From: Streptomyces sp. GS7
Lineage (GTDB): Bacteria > Actinomycetota > Actinomycetes > Streptomycetales > Streptomycetaceae
NCBI RefSeq assembly: GCF_009834125.1
Contig: NZ_CP047146.1
Coordinates: 5,387,501 to 5,451,500 of the forward strand
DNA: 64,000 nt
Direction: 5' to 3'
Within the stretch, counting starts at the first letter, position 1. Every line of letters starts with the position of its first letter. This document shows positions 8,624 to 16,578 of the stretch, piece by piece. Below the pieces are notes generated by a model that saw only the letters and a program-made list of their open reading frames with translations, did no database searches and was not told where the DNA came from. The position numbers and the translations under genes are program-made.

Positions 8624-9061
8624 AGCGGATTCCTTTGTGGGGAGGGGGTAGGGGTGCGGACGGCGAAGGGGATGGCATGGGCGCCCCGAGCGGGCACAGA
8701 CCGGGCGCCATGGTGACCGGACGACCGCGCTGCGTGATGGGCCTGCGCCCGGCAGCCGCCGCTTCCTCGCCGGATCCGTGGTCGGACCGCGCTCCACCGA
8801 ACGGTTCCCTGGCCGCGGGCCGCGCGTCGGGGTCGGTGCCCCGCGGTCGCGTCACCGCGCCTTGATCGTCAACTGTCCGCTCGCCCCGTGGGCACAGGGG
8901 TGTGGGTCAGCTCACGGTCCCGGGCCGGCGGAGGCCGTTGCCGTTGTCTTCACGGGAAACCACTTTGTCGCGCCATCCCTGTGAAGTCCATCAGCGTTTT
9001 CCAAGGTCGTCTGTGAAGCTCTACTTCACAGGGGCCGTGTTCGTCTGGTGTACTGCCGGAT
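8624..9061. other. Divergent regulatory region, aspA / LysR gene
   Basis: This 438-bp gap between divergent starts contains no recognisable gene. It carries a complete inverted repeat at 9012-9030 and isolated half-sites CTTCACG (around 8949) and TGTGAAG (8980-8986) of the same motif. Confidence 0.6.
9012..9030 (+). promoter_or_regulatory. Palindromic operator, probable LysR site
   Basis: TGTGAAG (9012-9018) and CTTCACA (9024-9030) form perfect arms around CTCTA. It ends 31 bases before the GTG of the LysR gene. A further TGTGAAG half-site lies at 8980-8986. LysR proteins usually bind dyads of this size upstream of their own gene and the divergent target. Confidence 0.7.
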
Positions 9062-9976
9062 GTGATCGATCCACGCAGGCTCCGGGTGCTGCGGGCGCTG
9101 GCCGACCACGGCACCGTCACCGCCGCCGCACATGCCCTCTACCTCTCCCCCTCGGCGGCGTCGCAGCAGCTCGCCGCGCTGGAGGCGGAGGTCGGCCACG
9201 CGCTGCTGGAGCGGCGCGGCCGTACCGTCCGGCTCACTCCGACGGGCACCGTGCTGGCCGATCACGCGACGCGGATCGCCGCGCAGCTGGAGCAGGCGGA
9301 GGCCGATATGGCCGCCTGCTCGGCGGGCCTGGCGGGCGAGGTGACCATCGCCGCGTTCGCGAGTTCGATCACCGAAGTGGTGGCCCCGGCGATGGCGGCG
9401 CTGCGGGGGCGCGCTCCGCAGGTACGGATCCGGGTGAAGGACGCCGAGGGCCACGCCAGCCGACGGCTCCTGATCGACGGCGTGGTCGACATCGCCCTGG
9501 CGGTGGAGCACCGGGACACCCCCGGCCACAGCGGCGAGCAACTGCTGCGCGAGCCCCTCTACGCAGAGCCCTTCGACGTCGTACTGCCGTCCGGCCATCC
9601 GCTGGCCGACGCCCCCGACGTGGAGTTGTCCGACCTCGGCGAGGAGCCGTGGATCACGCCGTGGCCCGGTAACCCGGTGCACGATGTCGTCCTGCGCGCC
9701 TGCGAGGAGGCTCGTCTCCAGCCGCGGGTGGAGTGCCTGGCCGACGACTCCCGGGCCGTGTGTGCGCTGGTCGCCGCCGGTGCGGGCGTGGCGCTGGTGC
9801 CCCGTTCGGCGCTCCACGGCATCGCCTTCGGCGGCGTCGTCATCCGCCCGGTCGGCGGCGCCCATCGCCCGACCCGGCGGGTTTTCACCGCCGTTCGGCG
9901 CGGCAGCGAAGGTCATCCGCTGGTGCGGCTGGCACTGGGCGAACTGCGGAACCAAGGCGCCGCCCTCGGCTCCTGA
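9062..9976 (+). CDS. LysR-family transcriptional regulator
   Basis: The product has 304 residues from GTG 9062. Residues 1-60 are the winged helix (LRVLRALADHGTVTAAAHAL, then SPSAASQQLAALE). The periplasmic-binding-protein-like effector domain follows from about residue 90 (GEVTIAAFASSITEVVAPAM). It is divergent from aspA-malic enzyme, the classical arrangement for a LysR regulator and its target, and several copies of a TGTGAAG-type motif lie between them. An effector such as aspartate or a C4-dicarboxylate is an inference. Its stop is 22 bp from the convergent exporter gene. Confidence 0.88.
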   Translation: MIDPRRLRVLRALADHGTVTAAAHALYLSPSAASQQLAALEAEVGHALLERRGRTVRLTPTGTVLADHATRIAAQLEQAEADMAACSAGLAGEVTIAAFASSITEVVAPAMAALRGRAPQVRIRVKDAEGHASRRLLIDGVVDIALAVEHRDTPGHSGEQLLREPLYAEPFDVVLPSGHPLADAPDVELSDLGEEPWITPWPGNPVHDVVLRACEEARLQPRVECLADDSRAVCALVAAGAGVALVPRSALHGIAFGGVVIRPVGGAHRPTRRVFTAVRRGSEGHPLVRLALGELRNQGAALGS

Positions 9977-9998
9977 CCGCCGCCGTACCGCTCGTCGA

Positions 9999-11471
9999 TC
10001 ACCGTCGGCCGGCCGCGGCGGTGCGCGGAGCCGCGCCGCCGCGGTCCACCTCCGCGAACATCGCCGCCGCTCGCTCCGCGGTGGCTCGGGACCGGCGCCC
10101 GGTGCTGAGCAGTCCGAGGACCACGATCCCCAGGCCCAGTCCGAGCACCAGCCACCACACCCCGTGCGCCGCCCGGACGAACGCCGTCCCGCCGCGGGCC
10201 GCGGTCGGCCCCACGATCGTTCCGGAGATCGCGACGCCCAGCGTGGTGCCGGTCTGCCGGCCGGCGGAGGCCAGCGAGGTGGCCACCCCGGCCATCGAGC
10301 GGGGCATGCCGCCGACCGCGGTGTTGGTGATCGGCGGGTTGACGGTGCTCAGGAAGACGCCGAACAGCAGGTAGACCGCGAGCACGGTCGGCAGCGGGGT
10401 CGCCGGCCGGAGCCAGAGCGACGCGGCGCCGCCCAGCGCCAGCGCTCCCCCGGCGAGCAGCAGCGGCAGCCTGGGACCGCTCGTGCCCACCAGCCGGCCG
10501 GTGAACGGGGAGAACACGATCACCAGCGCGCCGACCGGGAGCAGGCAGAGTCCGGCCGTGAACGCGGACATACCGCGCACGTCCTGAAGGTACTGAGGGG
10601 TGACGAACAGGAACGCGCCGAAACCGCACAGCGCGAAGAGCGCCATCAGCAGCGCCGAGCTGAACGGCACGCTGCGGAACAGGCGCAGTTCCAACAGCGG
10701 GTCGACGCGGCGTGGTTCGTGGACGAGGATGCCCAGCACGCCGAGCAGAGCCACGGCGAGCAGCCCCAGGATGACCGGCGAAGTCCAGCCCCACTGCCGG
10801 GACTCGATGATCGCGAACACGACACTCCCCAGCACCAGGACCATCAGGATCTGGCCCACCGGGTCGAATCGGCGCGCCCGGGCGGCGCGCGACTCGGGCA
10901 CGAACAGCGCGGTGCACACGATCGCGGCGGCCACGATCGGCACGTTGATCCAGAAGACGGAGTGCCAGCCGAAGCCGTCGACCAGCGCACCGCCGAGGAC
11001 CGGCCCCAGCGCCAGCGACAGGCCGCTCATCGAGGCGAACACGCCGATGGCCCTGGCCCGTTCGGCCGGCTGCGGGAACGTGGTGGCGACGATCGCCATC
11101 GCCACCGGGTTGAGCATGGTGCCGCCGACGGCCTGCAGCGCACGCGCCGCGATCAGCCAATGGATGCTCGGCGCCAGGCCGCACAGCAGCGAGCCGAGAC
11201 CGAAGGCGGCCAGACCGATCCGGAAGATCCGCCGGCGCCCGACCCGGTCGGCGGTGGACCCGCCCAGTACGAGGAAGCCGGCCAGCACCAGGGTGTACGC
11301 GTCGACCGTCCACTGGAGGCTGGACTCCGAGGCGTGCAGATCGCGACGGATCAACGGCAGCGCGATGTTGACGATGGAGATGTCCATCACCACGACGAAG
11401 ACGCTGGCGCAGCAGATCGCGAGCACCAGGAGCCGGCGGCGGGGACTGGGAAAAGGCATGTCTTCGGGCAT
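9999..11471 (-). CDS. DHA2-family (14-TM) MFS drug exporter
   Basis: The product has 490 residues from ATG 11471. It is a proton-driven exporter of the EmrB/QacA (DHA2) type in the cytoplasmic membrane. Evidence: 14 hydrophobic segments; the DHA2 motif VDAYTLVLAGFLVLGG in helix 2; the loop motif GSTADRVGRRRIF (motif A); ARALQAVGGTMLNPVAMAI (motif B); and LALGPVLGGALVDGFGWHSVF (motif C, antiporter). Substrate unknown. It is divergent from a MerR regulator with only 24 bp between the start codons. A MerR-type promoter with a 19-bp spacer points at it, so drug-inducible activation by that MerR protein is likely. Confidence 0.92.
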   Translation of the reverse strand: MPEDMPFPSPRRRLLVLAICCASVFVVVMDISIVNIALPLIRRDLHASESSLQWTVDAYTLVLAGFLVLGGSTADRVGRRRIFRIGLAAFGLGSLLCGLAPSIHWLIAARALQAVGGTMLNPVAMAIVATTFPQPAERARAIGVFASMSGLSLALGPVLGGALVDGFGWHSVFWINVPIVAAAIVCTALFVPESRAARARRFDPVGQILMVLVLGSVVFAIIESRQWGWTSPVILGLLAVALLGVLGILVHEPRRVDPLLELRLFRSVPFSSALLMALFALCGFGAFLFVTPQYLQDVRGMSAFTAGLCLLPVGALVIVFSPFTGRLVGTSGPRLPLLLAGGALALGGAASLWLRPATPLPTVLAVYLLFGVFLSTVNPPITNTAVGGMPRSMAGVATSLASAGRQTGTTLGVAISGTIVGPTAARGGTAFVRAAHGVWWLVLGLGLGIVVLGLLSTGRRSRATAERAAAMFAEVDRGGAAPRTAAAGRR

Positions 11472-11478
11472 GGCCGGG

Positions 11479-11509
11479 ACGCTAGTTTTTAGAGCATGGT
11501 CGAAGTCAA
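11479..11509 (-). promoter_or_regulatory. 19-bp-spacer promoter of the exporter, overlapping the regulator start
   Basis: On the minus strand TTGACT (11509-11504) and TAGCGT (11484-11479) are 19 bp apart, and the spacer holds the imperfect dyad TTCGA-N6-TCTAA. Seven bases separate the -10 box from the exporter ATG, predicting a leaderless mRNA. On the plus strand TAGTTT (11483-11488) lies seven bases before the MerR ATG, a possible second -10 box sharing the same DNA. Confidence 0.75.
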
Positions 11510-11954
11510 CCGACAGCTACCCGACGCCGTTCCCGCACGGGGGTTGAGCATCGCCGAGGCCGCTCGCCGTACCGGAGTCAGCGCACACACCCTGCGGTAC
11601 TACGAGCGCGCCGGCCTGGTCGTCACCCCCGTCGACCGCACCCACGGCGGCCGGCGCCGCTACCGCGAACTCGACCTGGAGTGGATCACCATCTGCACCA
11701 GGCTGCGGGCAACGGGCATGTCCATCAAGGGCATTCGCCGCTACGCCGAGCTCGTCGCGGCAGGCCGGGGCAACGAGCAGGAGCGACTGGCCCTGCTCGA
11801 ATCGCACCGTGACGAGGTGCTCGCCGGGATCGCCGAATCCCAGGAACATCTGAAACTCATCGCGCACAAGATCGACGTCTACCGCGGCCGGCTCGCCGCC
11901 GGAGACGCCGACCGGCTCTGGGCGCCCACCGCGCAACGGGCACCCCGTGAGTGA
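11496..11954 (+). CDS. MerR-family regulator of the divergent exporter
   Basis: The product has 152 residues from ATG 11496. The winged helix is clear (LSIAEAARRTGVSAHTLRYYERAGL). It is followed by a dimerisation coiled coil (KLIAHKIDVYRGRLA) and no effector domain, as in small drug-sensing MerR proteins; the single conserved cysteine set of metal sensors is absent. There is no Shine-Dalgarno sequence. The -10-like TAGTTT seven bases upstream suggests leaderless expression. It probably controls the divergent DHA2 exporter and itself from one shared operator. The start codon lies inside the exporter promoter spacer, so bound regulator would also cover its own 5' end. Confidence 0.88.
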   Translation: MVEVNRQLPDAVPARGLSIAEAARRTGVSAHTLRYYERAGLVVTPVDRTHGGRRRYRELDLEWITICTRLRATGMSIKGIRRYAELVAAGRGNEQERLALLESHRDEVLAGIAESQEHLKLIAHKIDVYRGRLAAGDADRLWAPTAQRAPRE

Positions 11955-12016
11955 TGCCCTCCCAACGGACGGGAAATATCCGGCCGTTGTCGCATCCCGC
12001 CCGGCGATCACAAGAG

Positions 12017-12046
12017 AGGCCGCCCGGAGACATCTCCAGGCGGCCT
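12017..12046. terminator. Bidirectional terminator, MerR / chaplin genes
   Basis: AGGCCGCC (12017-12024) pairs with GGCGGCCT (12039-12046). The inner GGAG/CTCC pair extends the stem across one mismatch, leaving a 4-base loop. It sits between convergent genes, 63 bp after the MerR stop. Confidence 0.8.
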
Positions 12047-12228
12047 TGCCCCATTCACGGTTCTCGCCCACATCCCCGGGGCACACTCACGTGATCACGT
12101 ACACCGGGGTTGCGGCGGGTCCTGCCCCTACACGCCCGATCGGTCGGGAACCAGCCGGGACCGCCGGTCACTCACCGACATCAGACATGGGAACAACACC
12201 CCGGCCCCATGCTGCCCAGGGGTCGTCC

Positions 12229-12516
12229 TCAGCGCTCCTCTTTGCGGTCTTCCTTGTGGTGGTGCCCGTGCTTGCCCTCGGAGTTGACGCACAGGTTCCC
12301 GAAGGCCGGGTTGAGGGCGCCGATGAAGTCTCCGGCGTTCCCACAGAAGTTGAACGGGATGTGGATCGGCATCTGGCCGATGTTGCCGGACATGAAGCCC
12401 GGGGAGCCGGCCGCCTTGGCGCCTGCTCCACTGCTCGCCGAGGCGACCCCGGCCGCACTGGTGATGGCCAGCCCGGTGACGGCGGTCATCATGAGCGCCT
12501 TCGCGATACGCGACAT
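12229..12516 (-). CDS. Short chaplin with charged C-terminal tail
   Basis: The product has 95 residues from ATG 12516 (AAAGGAC upstream). Residues 1-28 are a Sec signal peptide (LMMTAVTGLAITSAAGVASA). The mature protein contains one chaplin domain: GNIGQMPIHIPFNFCG, then FIGALNPAFGNLCVN, with the two conserved cysteines. There is no sorting signal, so it belongs to the short, freely secreted chaplins that assemble into amyloid-like surface films on aerial hyphae and spores. Unusually, the domain is followed by about 16 charged residues with a histidine cluster (GKHGHHHKEDRKEER); typical short chaplins end soon after the second cysteine. The start is divergent from a large SARP regulator. Confidence 0.92.
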   Translation of the reverse strand: MSRIAKALMMTAVTGLAITSAAGVASASSGAGAKAAGSPGFMSGNIGQMPIHIPFNFCGNAGDFIGALNPAFGNLCVNSEGKHGHHHKEDRKEER

Positions 12517-12950
12517 GCTTTCGAGTCCTTTCACGGATGAAGGTCAGACCACGCTCTCCGCCCATGACAGGCAGCAGAGGTCCTGACCAACGGACACGTG
12601 TCCCATATGTCACGGAATACCCCCCGGATAGACGAATCCGCGGGCCCAACCCGCCCCCGGCTCCGCGCCCAATTGGGCAGGTCGTACCGCTCGGTCGGGA
12701 TACCGGCGGACGGCGTGGCGCGCTCCGGCGGCGAGTACCAACGACCGGGCACGGGGCGGCCGGTTGGCGGATTCACCGCTTCCGTTGCAGGAGCGGAAGG
12801 AGGCGATGCACCGGCACGCCGTGCGGTGCGAGACGGACACCGTACCGCTCCTGCCTCACCGACGTTGGTCGGTCCCGACTTGACCAACCTTCGCGGAAGG
12901 CGCTGGAATGCCGATGAATTCACGATGATGCGCGGACCGGAGGCTTCGGG
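12517..12950. other. Divergent region, chaplin / SARP regulator
   Basis: This 434-bp stretch has no recognisable gene. It contains the perfect palindrome at 12592-12603 and should hold the promoters of both divergent genes. No -35/-10 pair stood out. Confidence 0.5.
12592..12603. promoter_or_regulatory. 12-bp palindrome GGACACGTGTCC upstream of chaplin
   Basis: GGACACGTGTCC is a perfect palindrome 76 bp upstream of the chaplin start, within the divergent region. It is operator-like; the binding protein is unknown. Confidence 0.5.
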
Positions 12951-15917
12951 ATGGACGGGGGCTCTCCGCAGCCGCTTCGGATCGCGGTGCTGGGGCCGGT
13001 GCGGGCCTGGTGGCACGGGGCGCCCCTGGACCTGGGGCCGGTGCGACGGCAGGCCGTGCTGGCCGCACTGGTGCTGCGTCCGGGCCTGTTGGTCAGCCAT
13101 GAGCAGCTGCTCGACGACGTATGGGGCACACAACCGCCGGGGTCCGGTCGCCGGGTGCTCCCGAGCTATATCTACCAGTTGCGCAAGGCCCTCGACGCGG
13201 CGGGCGCCGGACGGTCGGCGTCGGTGATCCGCAGCGGCCGGGACGGCTACCGCTTCGTCAGCGACGGGACGCGGCTCGATGTCGCGGAGCTGGCCGGGCG
13301 GATCGGCGAAGCCCAGCGGGCGCGGGCGTCCGGTGACCTGGCCACGGCACTGGACCGGTTCTCCGAGGCGCGCACCCTGTTCAGAGGCGAGCCCCTGGCC
13401 GGGCTGCCGGGGCCGTTCGCGCAGGGCGAGCGGCAGCGGCTGGTGCAGCGGCAGCGCACGTTCCAGCAGGAGCGGCTGGAGTGCCTGGTGCGTCTCGGCC
13501 GGTCCGCCGAGGCTCTGGACGACCTCGCCGCGCTGTCCGCTTCCGAGCCGTACGACGAGTCGCTGGCGGCACTGTGGATGCGCGCCCTGTACGGCAGCGG
13601 ACGCCAGGCCGCGGCGCTCGGCGCCTATCAGGACATCCGCGGGCGGCTGCGGGACGGACTCGGGGTCGACCCCGGCACGGAACTGCGCCGGGTGCACCAG
13701 GCGGTGCTGCGCCGGGACGACGAGCAGCTCCTCGGCGCGGCGGCGGTGCGCGCCACCGCTGTGCCGGCGGGGCCGCGGCCCCGCCGGGTCAACGAACTGC
13801 CCGCCGGCCTCGCTCGTCTCGTCGGAAGGGAGCCCGAACTGGCCCTGCTGACCGCGCCGTTGCCGTCCGATTCCGTGTCGATCGTGACTGTGGACGGCAC
13901 CGCCGGCGTCGGCAAGACCGCGCTCGTCGTCCAGGCTGCGCGGGAGCTGACCGCCCACTACCCGGACGGCTGCCTGTTCGTGGACCTGCGCGCACACGGC
14001 ACGGGACGGCGGCGGATCCCTCCGCAGCGCGTGCTGCGGCGGTTGCTGCGGGCGATCGGTGCGGCCGACAGCGAGGCGCCCGACGACCTCGACGAACTCA
14101 CCGCCGCCTGGCGGACCGCGACCAGTTCCCTGCGGCTGCTCCTCGTACTGGACGATGCGCCGGGCGCGCAGCAGATCGTGCCCCTGCTGCCCGCCGGGCC
14201 GGGCAGCGCGGTGCTGGTGGCCGGCCGGCGGCGGCTGACCGGGCTTGACGCCGATCGGCGGGTCACCCTGGAGCCGCTGGTGACCGCCGAGGGGCTGTCC
14301 CTGCTCCGGCACATCGTCGGGGAGGAGCACGCGGACCGGGAACCGGCGGCGACGCGTGCGCTGGTCCGGCTGTGCGACGGGCTGCCGCTGGCCCTGCGCA
14401 TCGCCGGGGCGCGGCTGCAGACCCGCCCGGCGTGGACGCTCGGGTACCTGGTGGACCGGATGGCGGGCGACGAGCACCGGCTCGGCGAACTCAGTACCGG
14501 CGACCGCAGCGTGGAGGCGGCCTTCCGCCTGTCCTACGACCAGCTCACGCCGCGGCAGCAGCGCGGATTCCGTGTGCTGGGCCTGTCACCGACGGTCGAG
14601 TTCGACCCGCGGACGCCGGCGGCCATGCTGGGCTGGTCGTCCCGCGACGCCGAGCAGATCCTGGAGAGCCTGGTCGACGCGAGCCTGGTGCAGCAGCCGC
14701 GGCCCGGCCGGTACCGATTGCACGACCTCGTGCGGGTGCATGCGCGCCGGCTCGCGGAGGCCGCGCCCGCCGAAGCCGACGCGGCGCGCACCGCCGCGCT
14801 CCGCCTCTATCTGGACGCGGGCCGGGCCACCAGCGACTGGGGCCCGGACGGATTCCCCACCGGACCGCAGCCCGCACAAACGCCGTTCACGGGCTGGAAG
14901 GACGCGGACGGTTGGCTGGAGGCGGCCGGTGCGGAACTCGTCGATGTCGTCGGGCATGCCGCGGCGCTCGGCGAGGCCGACGACGTGTGCTGGCTCGCCG
15001 AGGCGCTGAGCGACTACTTCGTCCGCCACGGCCGTTACCACGAGTGCCGGACCGCGCTGGAGACCGCGCTCGCGCACGCGGACGGCGCCACCGACCGACG
15101 GATGGCCGCCGCCGTACGGAACTGCCTGGGCATCACCGACATCCACCAGGGCCGCTACGCCGAGGGGCATGCCTGGTTCACCGAGGCGCTGCACCTCAGT
15201 CGCCGGTGCGCCGACCCGCGTGAAGAGGCCCGCGCCCGGAGCGGGTTGGGAGCCGCCGAGATGAACCTGGGCCGGGCCGGGGAGGCGACGTCCCATCTCA
15301 CCACCGCGGTGGAGCTGGCCCAGCGGCTCGGCGACGACTGGCTGGCGGCGATGGGGCTCTGCCTCCTCGGCACCGTTCACCTCGGCCGGGGGCGGACCGG
15401 GGAAGCGCTGGTCTGCTTCACCGACGCCCGGCCTCACGCCGAGAAGAACGGCCGGCCCCGCATGATCAGCAGGGTCCTGGCGTGCGCCGCCGATGTGCAC
15501 CTCGGCCTCGGTGACCACGCCGCGGCCAGGACCCTGTTCCGGCGCGCGGCCGACCTCGTCGAGCAGGTCGGGGACGTCCTCCTGCACAGCCTCACCCTGG
15601 CCCGGCTGGGCACGGCGGAGCAGGGCGCCGGCAATCTGGGCGCCGCCGCGGCCCTCCACCACCAGGCCCTCGCCCGGCACCGGTTGCTGTCCCCGCTCGC
15701 CGAACCGCACTGCGACCGGCTGGAGATGGACATCCGCTACCGGCTGGGCCGCACCTACGTGGCGGCAGGCCGCATCGCCGAGGCACGCGAACAGTTCCGG
15801 ACCGCGCTCGCGCTGCCCGGAGCCGACGGTCACCCGGCGGAGCAGGCCCTGGCGGTCGCGGCTCTCGACGACTGCGACGACATCGACCACATCGACGACG
15901 ACGCCACGGAATGCTGA
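12951..15917 (+). CDS. AfsR-like SARP regulator (BTAD, NB-ARC, TPR)
   Basis: The product has 988 residues. The ATG at 12951 has GGAGG seven bases upstream. The order of domains is: winged helix (residues 8-100, IAVLGPVRAWWHGAPLDLG), BTAD (105-250, ending GLGVDPGTELRRVHQ), NB-ARC ATPase with Walker A DGTAGVGKTAL near residue 314 and LLLVLDDAPG as Walker B, then TPR repeats from about residue 680 to 960 (AEGHAWFTEALHLS, GEALVCFTDARPHA, AAARTLFRRAADL). This is the full AfsR architecture. AfsR-type proteins integrate signals, often by kinase phosphorylation, to activate antibiotic or development genes. No biosynthetic cluster adjoins it. It is divergent from the chaplin gene. Confidence 0.93.
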   Translation: MDGGSPQPLRIAVLGPVRAWWHGAPLDLGPVRRQAVLAALVLRPGLLVSHEQLLDDVWGTQPPGSGRRVLPSYIYQLRKALDAAGAGRSASVIRSGRDGYRFVSDGTRLDVAELAGRIGEAQRARASGDLATALDRFSEARTLFRGEPLAGLPGPFAQGERQRLVQRQRTFQQERLECLVRLGRSAEALDDLAALSASEPYDESLAALWMRALYGSGRQAAALGAYQDIRGRLRDGLGVDPGTELRRVHQAVLRRDDEQLLGAAAVRATAVPAGPRPRRVNELPAGLARLVGREPELALLTAPLPSDSVSIVTVDGTAGVGKTALVVQAARELTAHYPDGCLFVDLRAHGTGRRRIPPQRVLRRLLRAIGAADSEAPDDLDELTAAWRTATSSLRLLLVLDDAPGAQQIVPLLPAGPGSAVLVAGRRRLTGLDADRRVTLEPLVTAEGLSLLRHIVGEEHADREPAATRALVRLCDGLPLALRIAGARLQTRPAWTLGYLVDRMAGDEHRLGELSTGDRSVEAAFRLSYDQLTPRQQRGFRVLGLSPTVEFDPRTPAAMLGWSSRDAEQILESLVDASLVQQPRPGRYRLHDLVRVHARRLAEAAPAEADAARTAALRLYLDAGRATSDWGPDGFPTGPQPAQTPFTGWKDADGWLEAAGAELVDVVGHAAALGEADDVCWLAEALSDYFVRHGRYHECRTALETALAHADGATDRRMAAAVRNCLGITDIHQGRYAEGHAWFTEALHLSRRCADPREEARARSGLGAAEMNLGRAGEATSHLTTAVELAQRLGDDWLAAMGLCLLGTVHLGRGRTGEALVCFTDARPHAEKNGRPRMISRVLACAADVHLGLGDHAAARTLFRRAADLVEQVGDVLLHSLTLARLGTAEQGAGNLGAAAALHHQALARHRLLSPLAEPHCDRLEMDIRYRLGRTYVAAGRIAEAREQFRTALALPGADGHPAEQALAVAALDDCDDIDHIDDDATEC

Positions 15918-16063
15918 GGTCGCTGTCCCGCGCGCGAGCTTCCGCTCCGGCAACTCCCGCACTCCTGGGCGCGGAAGCCGACGTCCGGGAAATCACGTCG
16001 CTCGCGGAGCCGGCCGCTGGCAAGATCGTGGGCGCCTCCATGGCCACCGCAAAAGGAACGCCC

Positions 16064-16471
16064 ATGCCTCGTGCCGTCACGCTGATCCGTTCGCCGTCGC
16101 TGTCCGATGCCGCCGAATACGCCTACGCGGCCACGGCTCCGCCCGGGGCACGGCTGATCTTTCTCGCCGGAGCGTGCCCGCTGAACGAGGACGGTTCCAC
16201 GGCGGCAGTCGGGGACGTCGCGGGGCAGGCGGCCAAGGCCGTGGCGAACATGCGGACCGCACTGGCGGACTCCGGTGCGTCGCTGCACGACGTCATCAGC
16301 ACCCGCGTGCTGGTCGCCTCCCACCGGCGGGAGGACCTGGTGACGGCGTGGGGAGTGGTCCGGGACGCGTTCGGCGACCACGACGTACCGAGCACCCTGA
16401 TGGGCGTCACGGTCCTCGGCTACACCGACCAACTCGTGGAGATCGAAGCCGTCGCCGCCGTGCTCGACTGA
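16064..16471 (+). CDS. Rid-family (YjgF/YER057c/UK114) protein
   Basis: The product has 135 residues from ATG 16064, which has AAAAGGA upstream; the frame runs further upstream but without family similarity. The fold signature is present: RLIFLAGACPLNEDG, QAAKAVANMRTALADSG, and a terminal VEIEAVAAVL. RidA itself deaminates reactive enamines/imines using an arginine in a PARS-type motif. Here the aligned segment reads VPSTLMG, so that arginine appears to be missing. It therefore more likely belongs to another Rid subgroup with an unassigned activity. It starts 146 bp after the SARP gene and may be read from its own promoter. Confidence 0.85.
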   Translation: MPRAVTLIRSPSLSDAAEYAYAATAPPGARLIFLAGACPLNEDGSTAAVGDVAGQAAKAVANMRTALADSGASLHDVISTRVLVASHRREDLVTAWGVVRDAFGDHDVPSTLMGVTVLGYTDQLVEIEAVAAVLD

Positions 16472-16530
16472 CTCCTGAGCCGGCGGCACCTCCCCCACAG
16501 GCACATCCGCCCTACGGCACCCGCACTCCC

Positions 16531-16552
16531 GCCGACAACCGGCCGACAACCG
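16531..16552. repeat. Two tandem copies of an 11-bp unit
   Basis: GCCGACAACCG is repeated exactly at 16531-16541 and 16542-16552 in the convergent gap between the Rid and nitroreductase genes. Confidence 0.7.
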
Positions 16553-16578
16553 GCCGGCAGCCGCTCGCTGCCCGGCGC

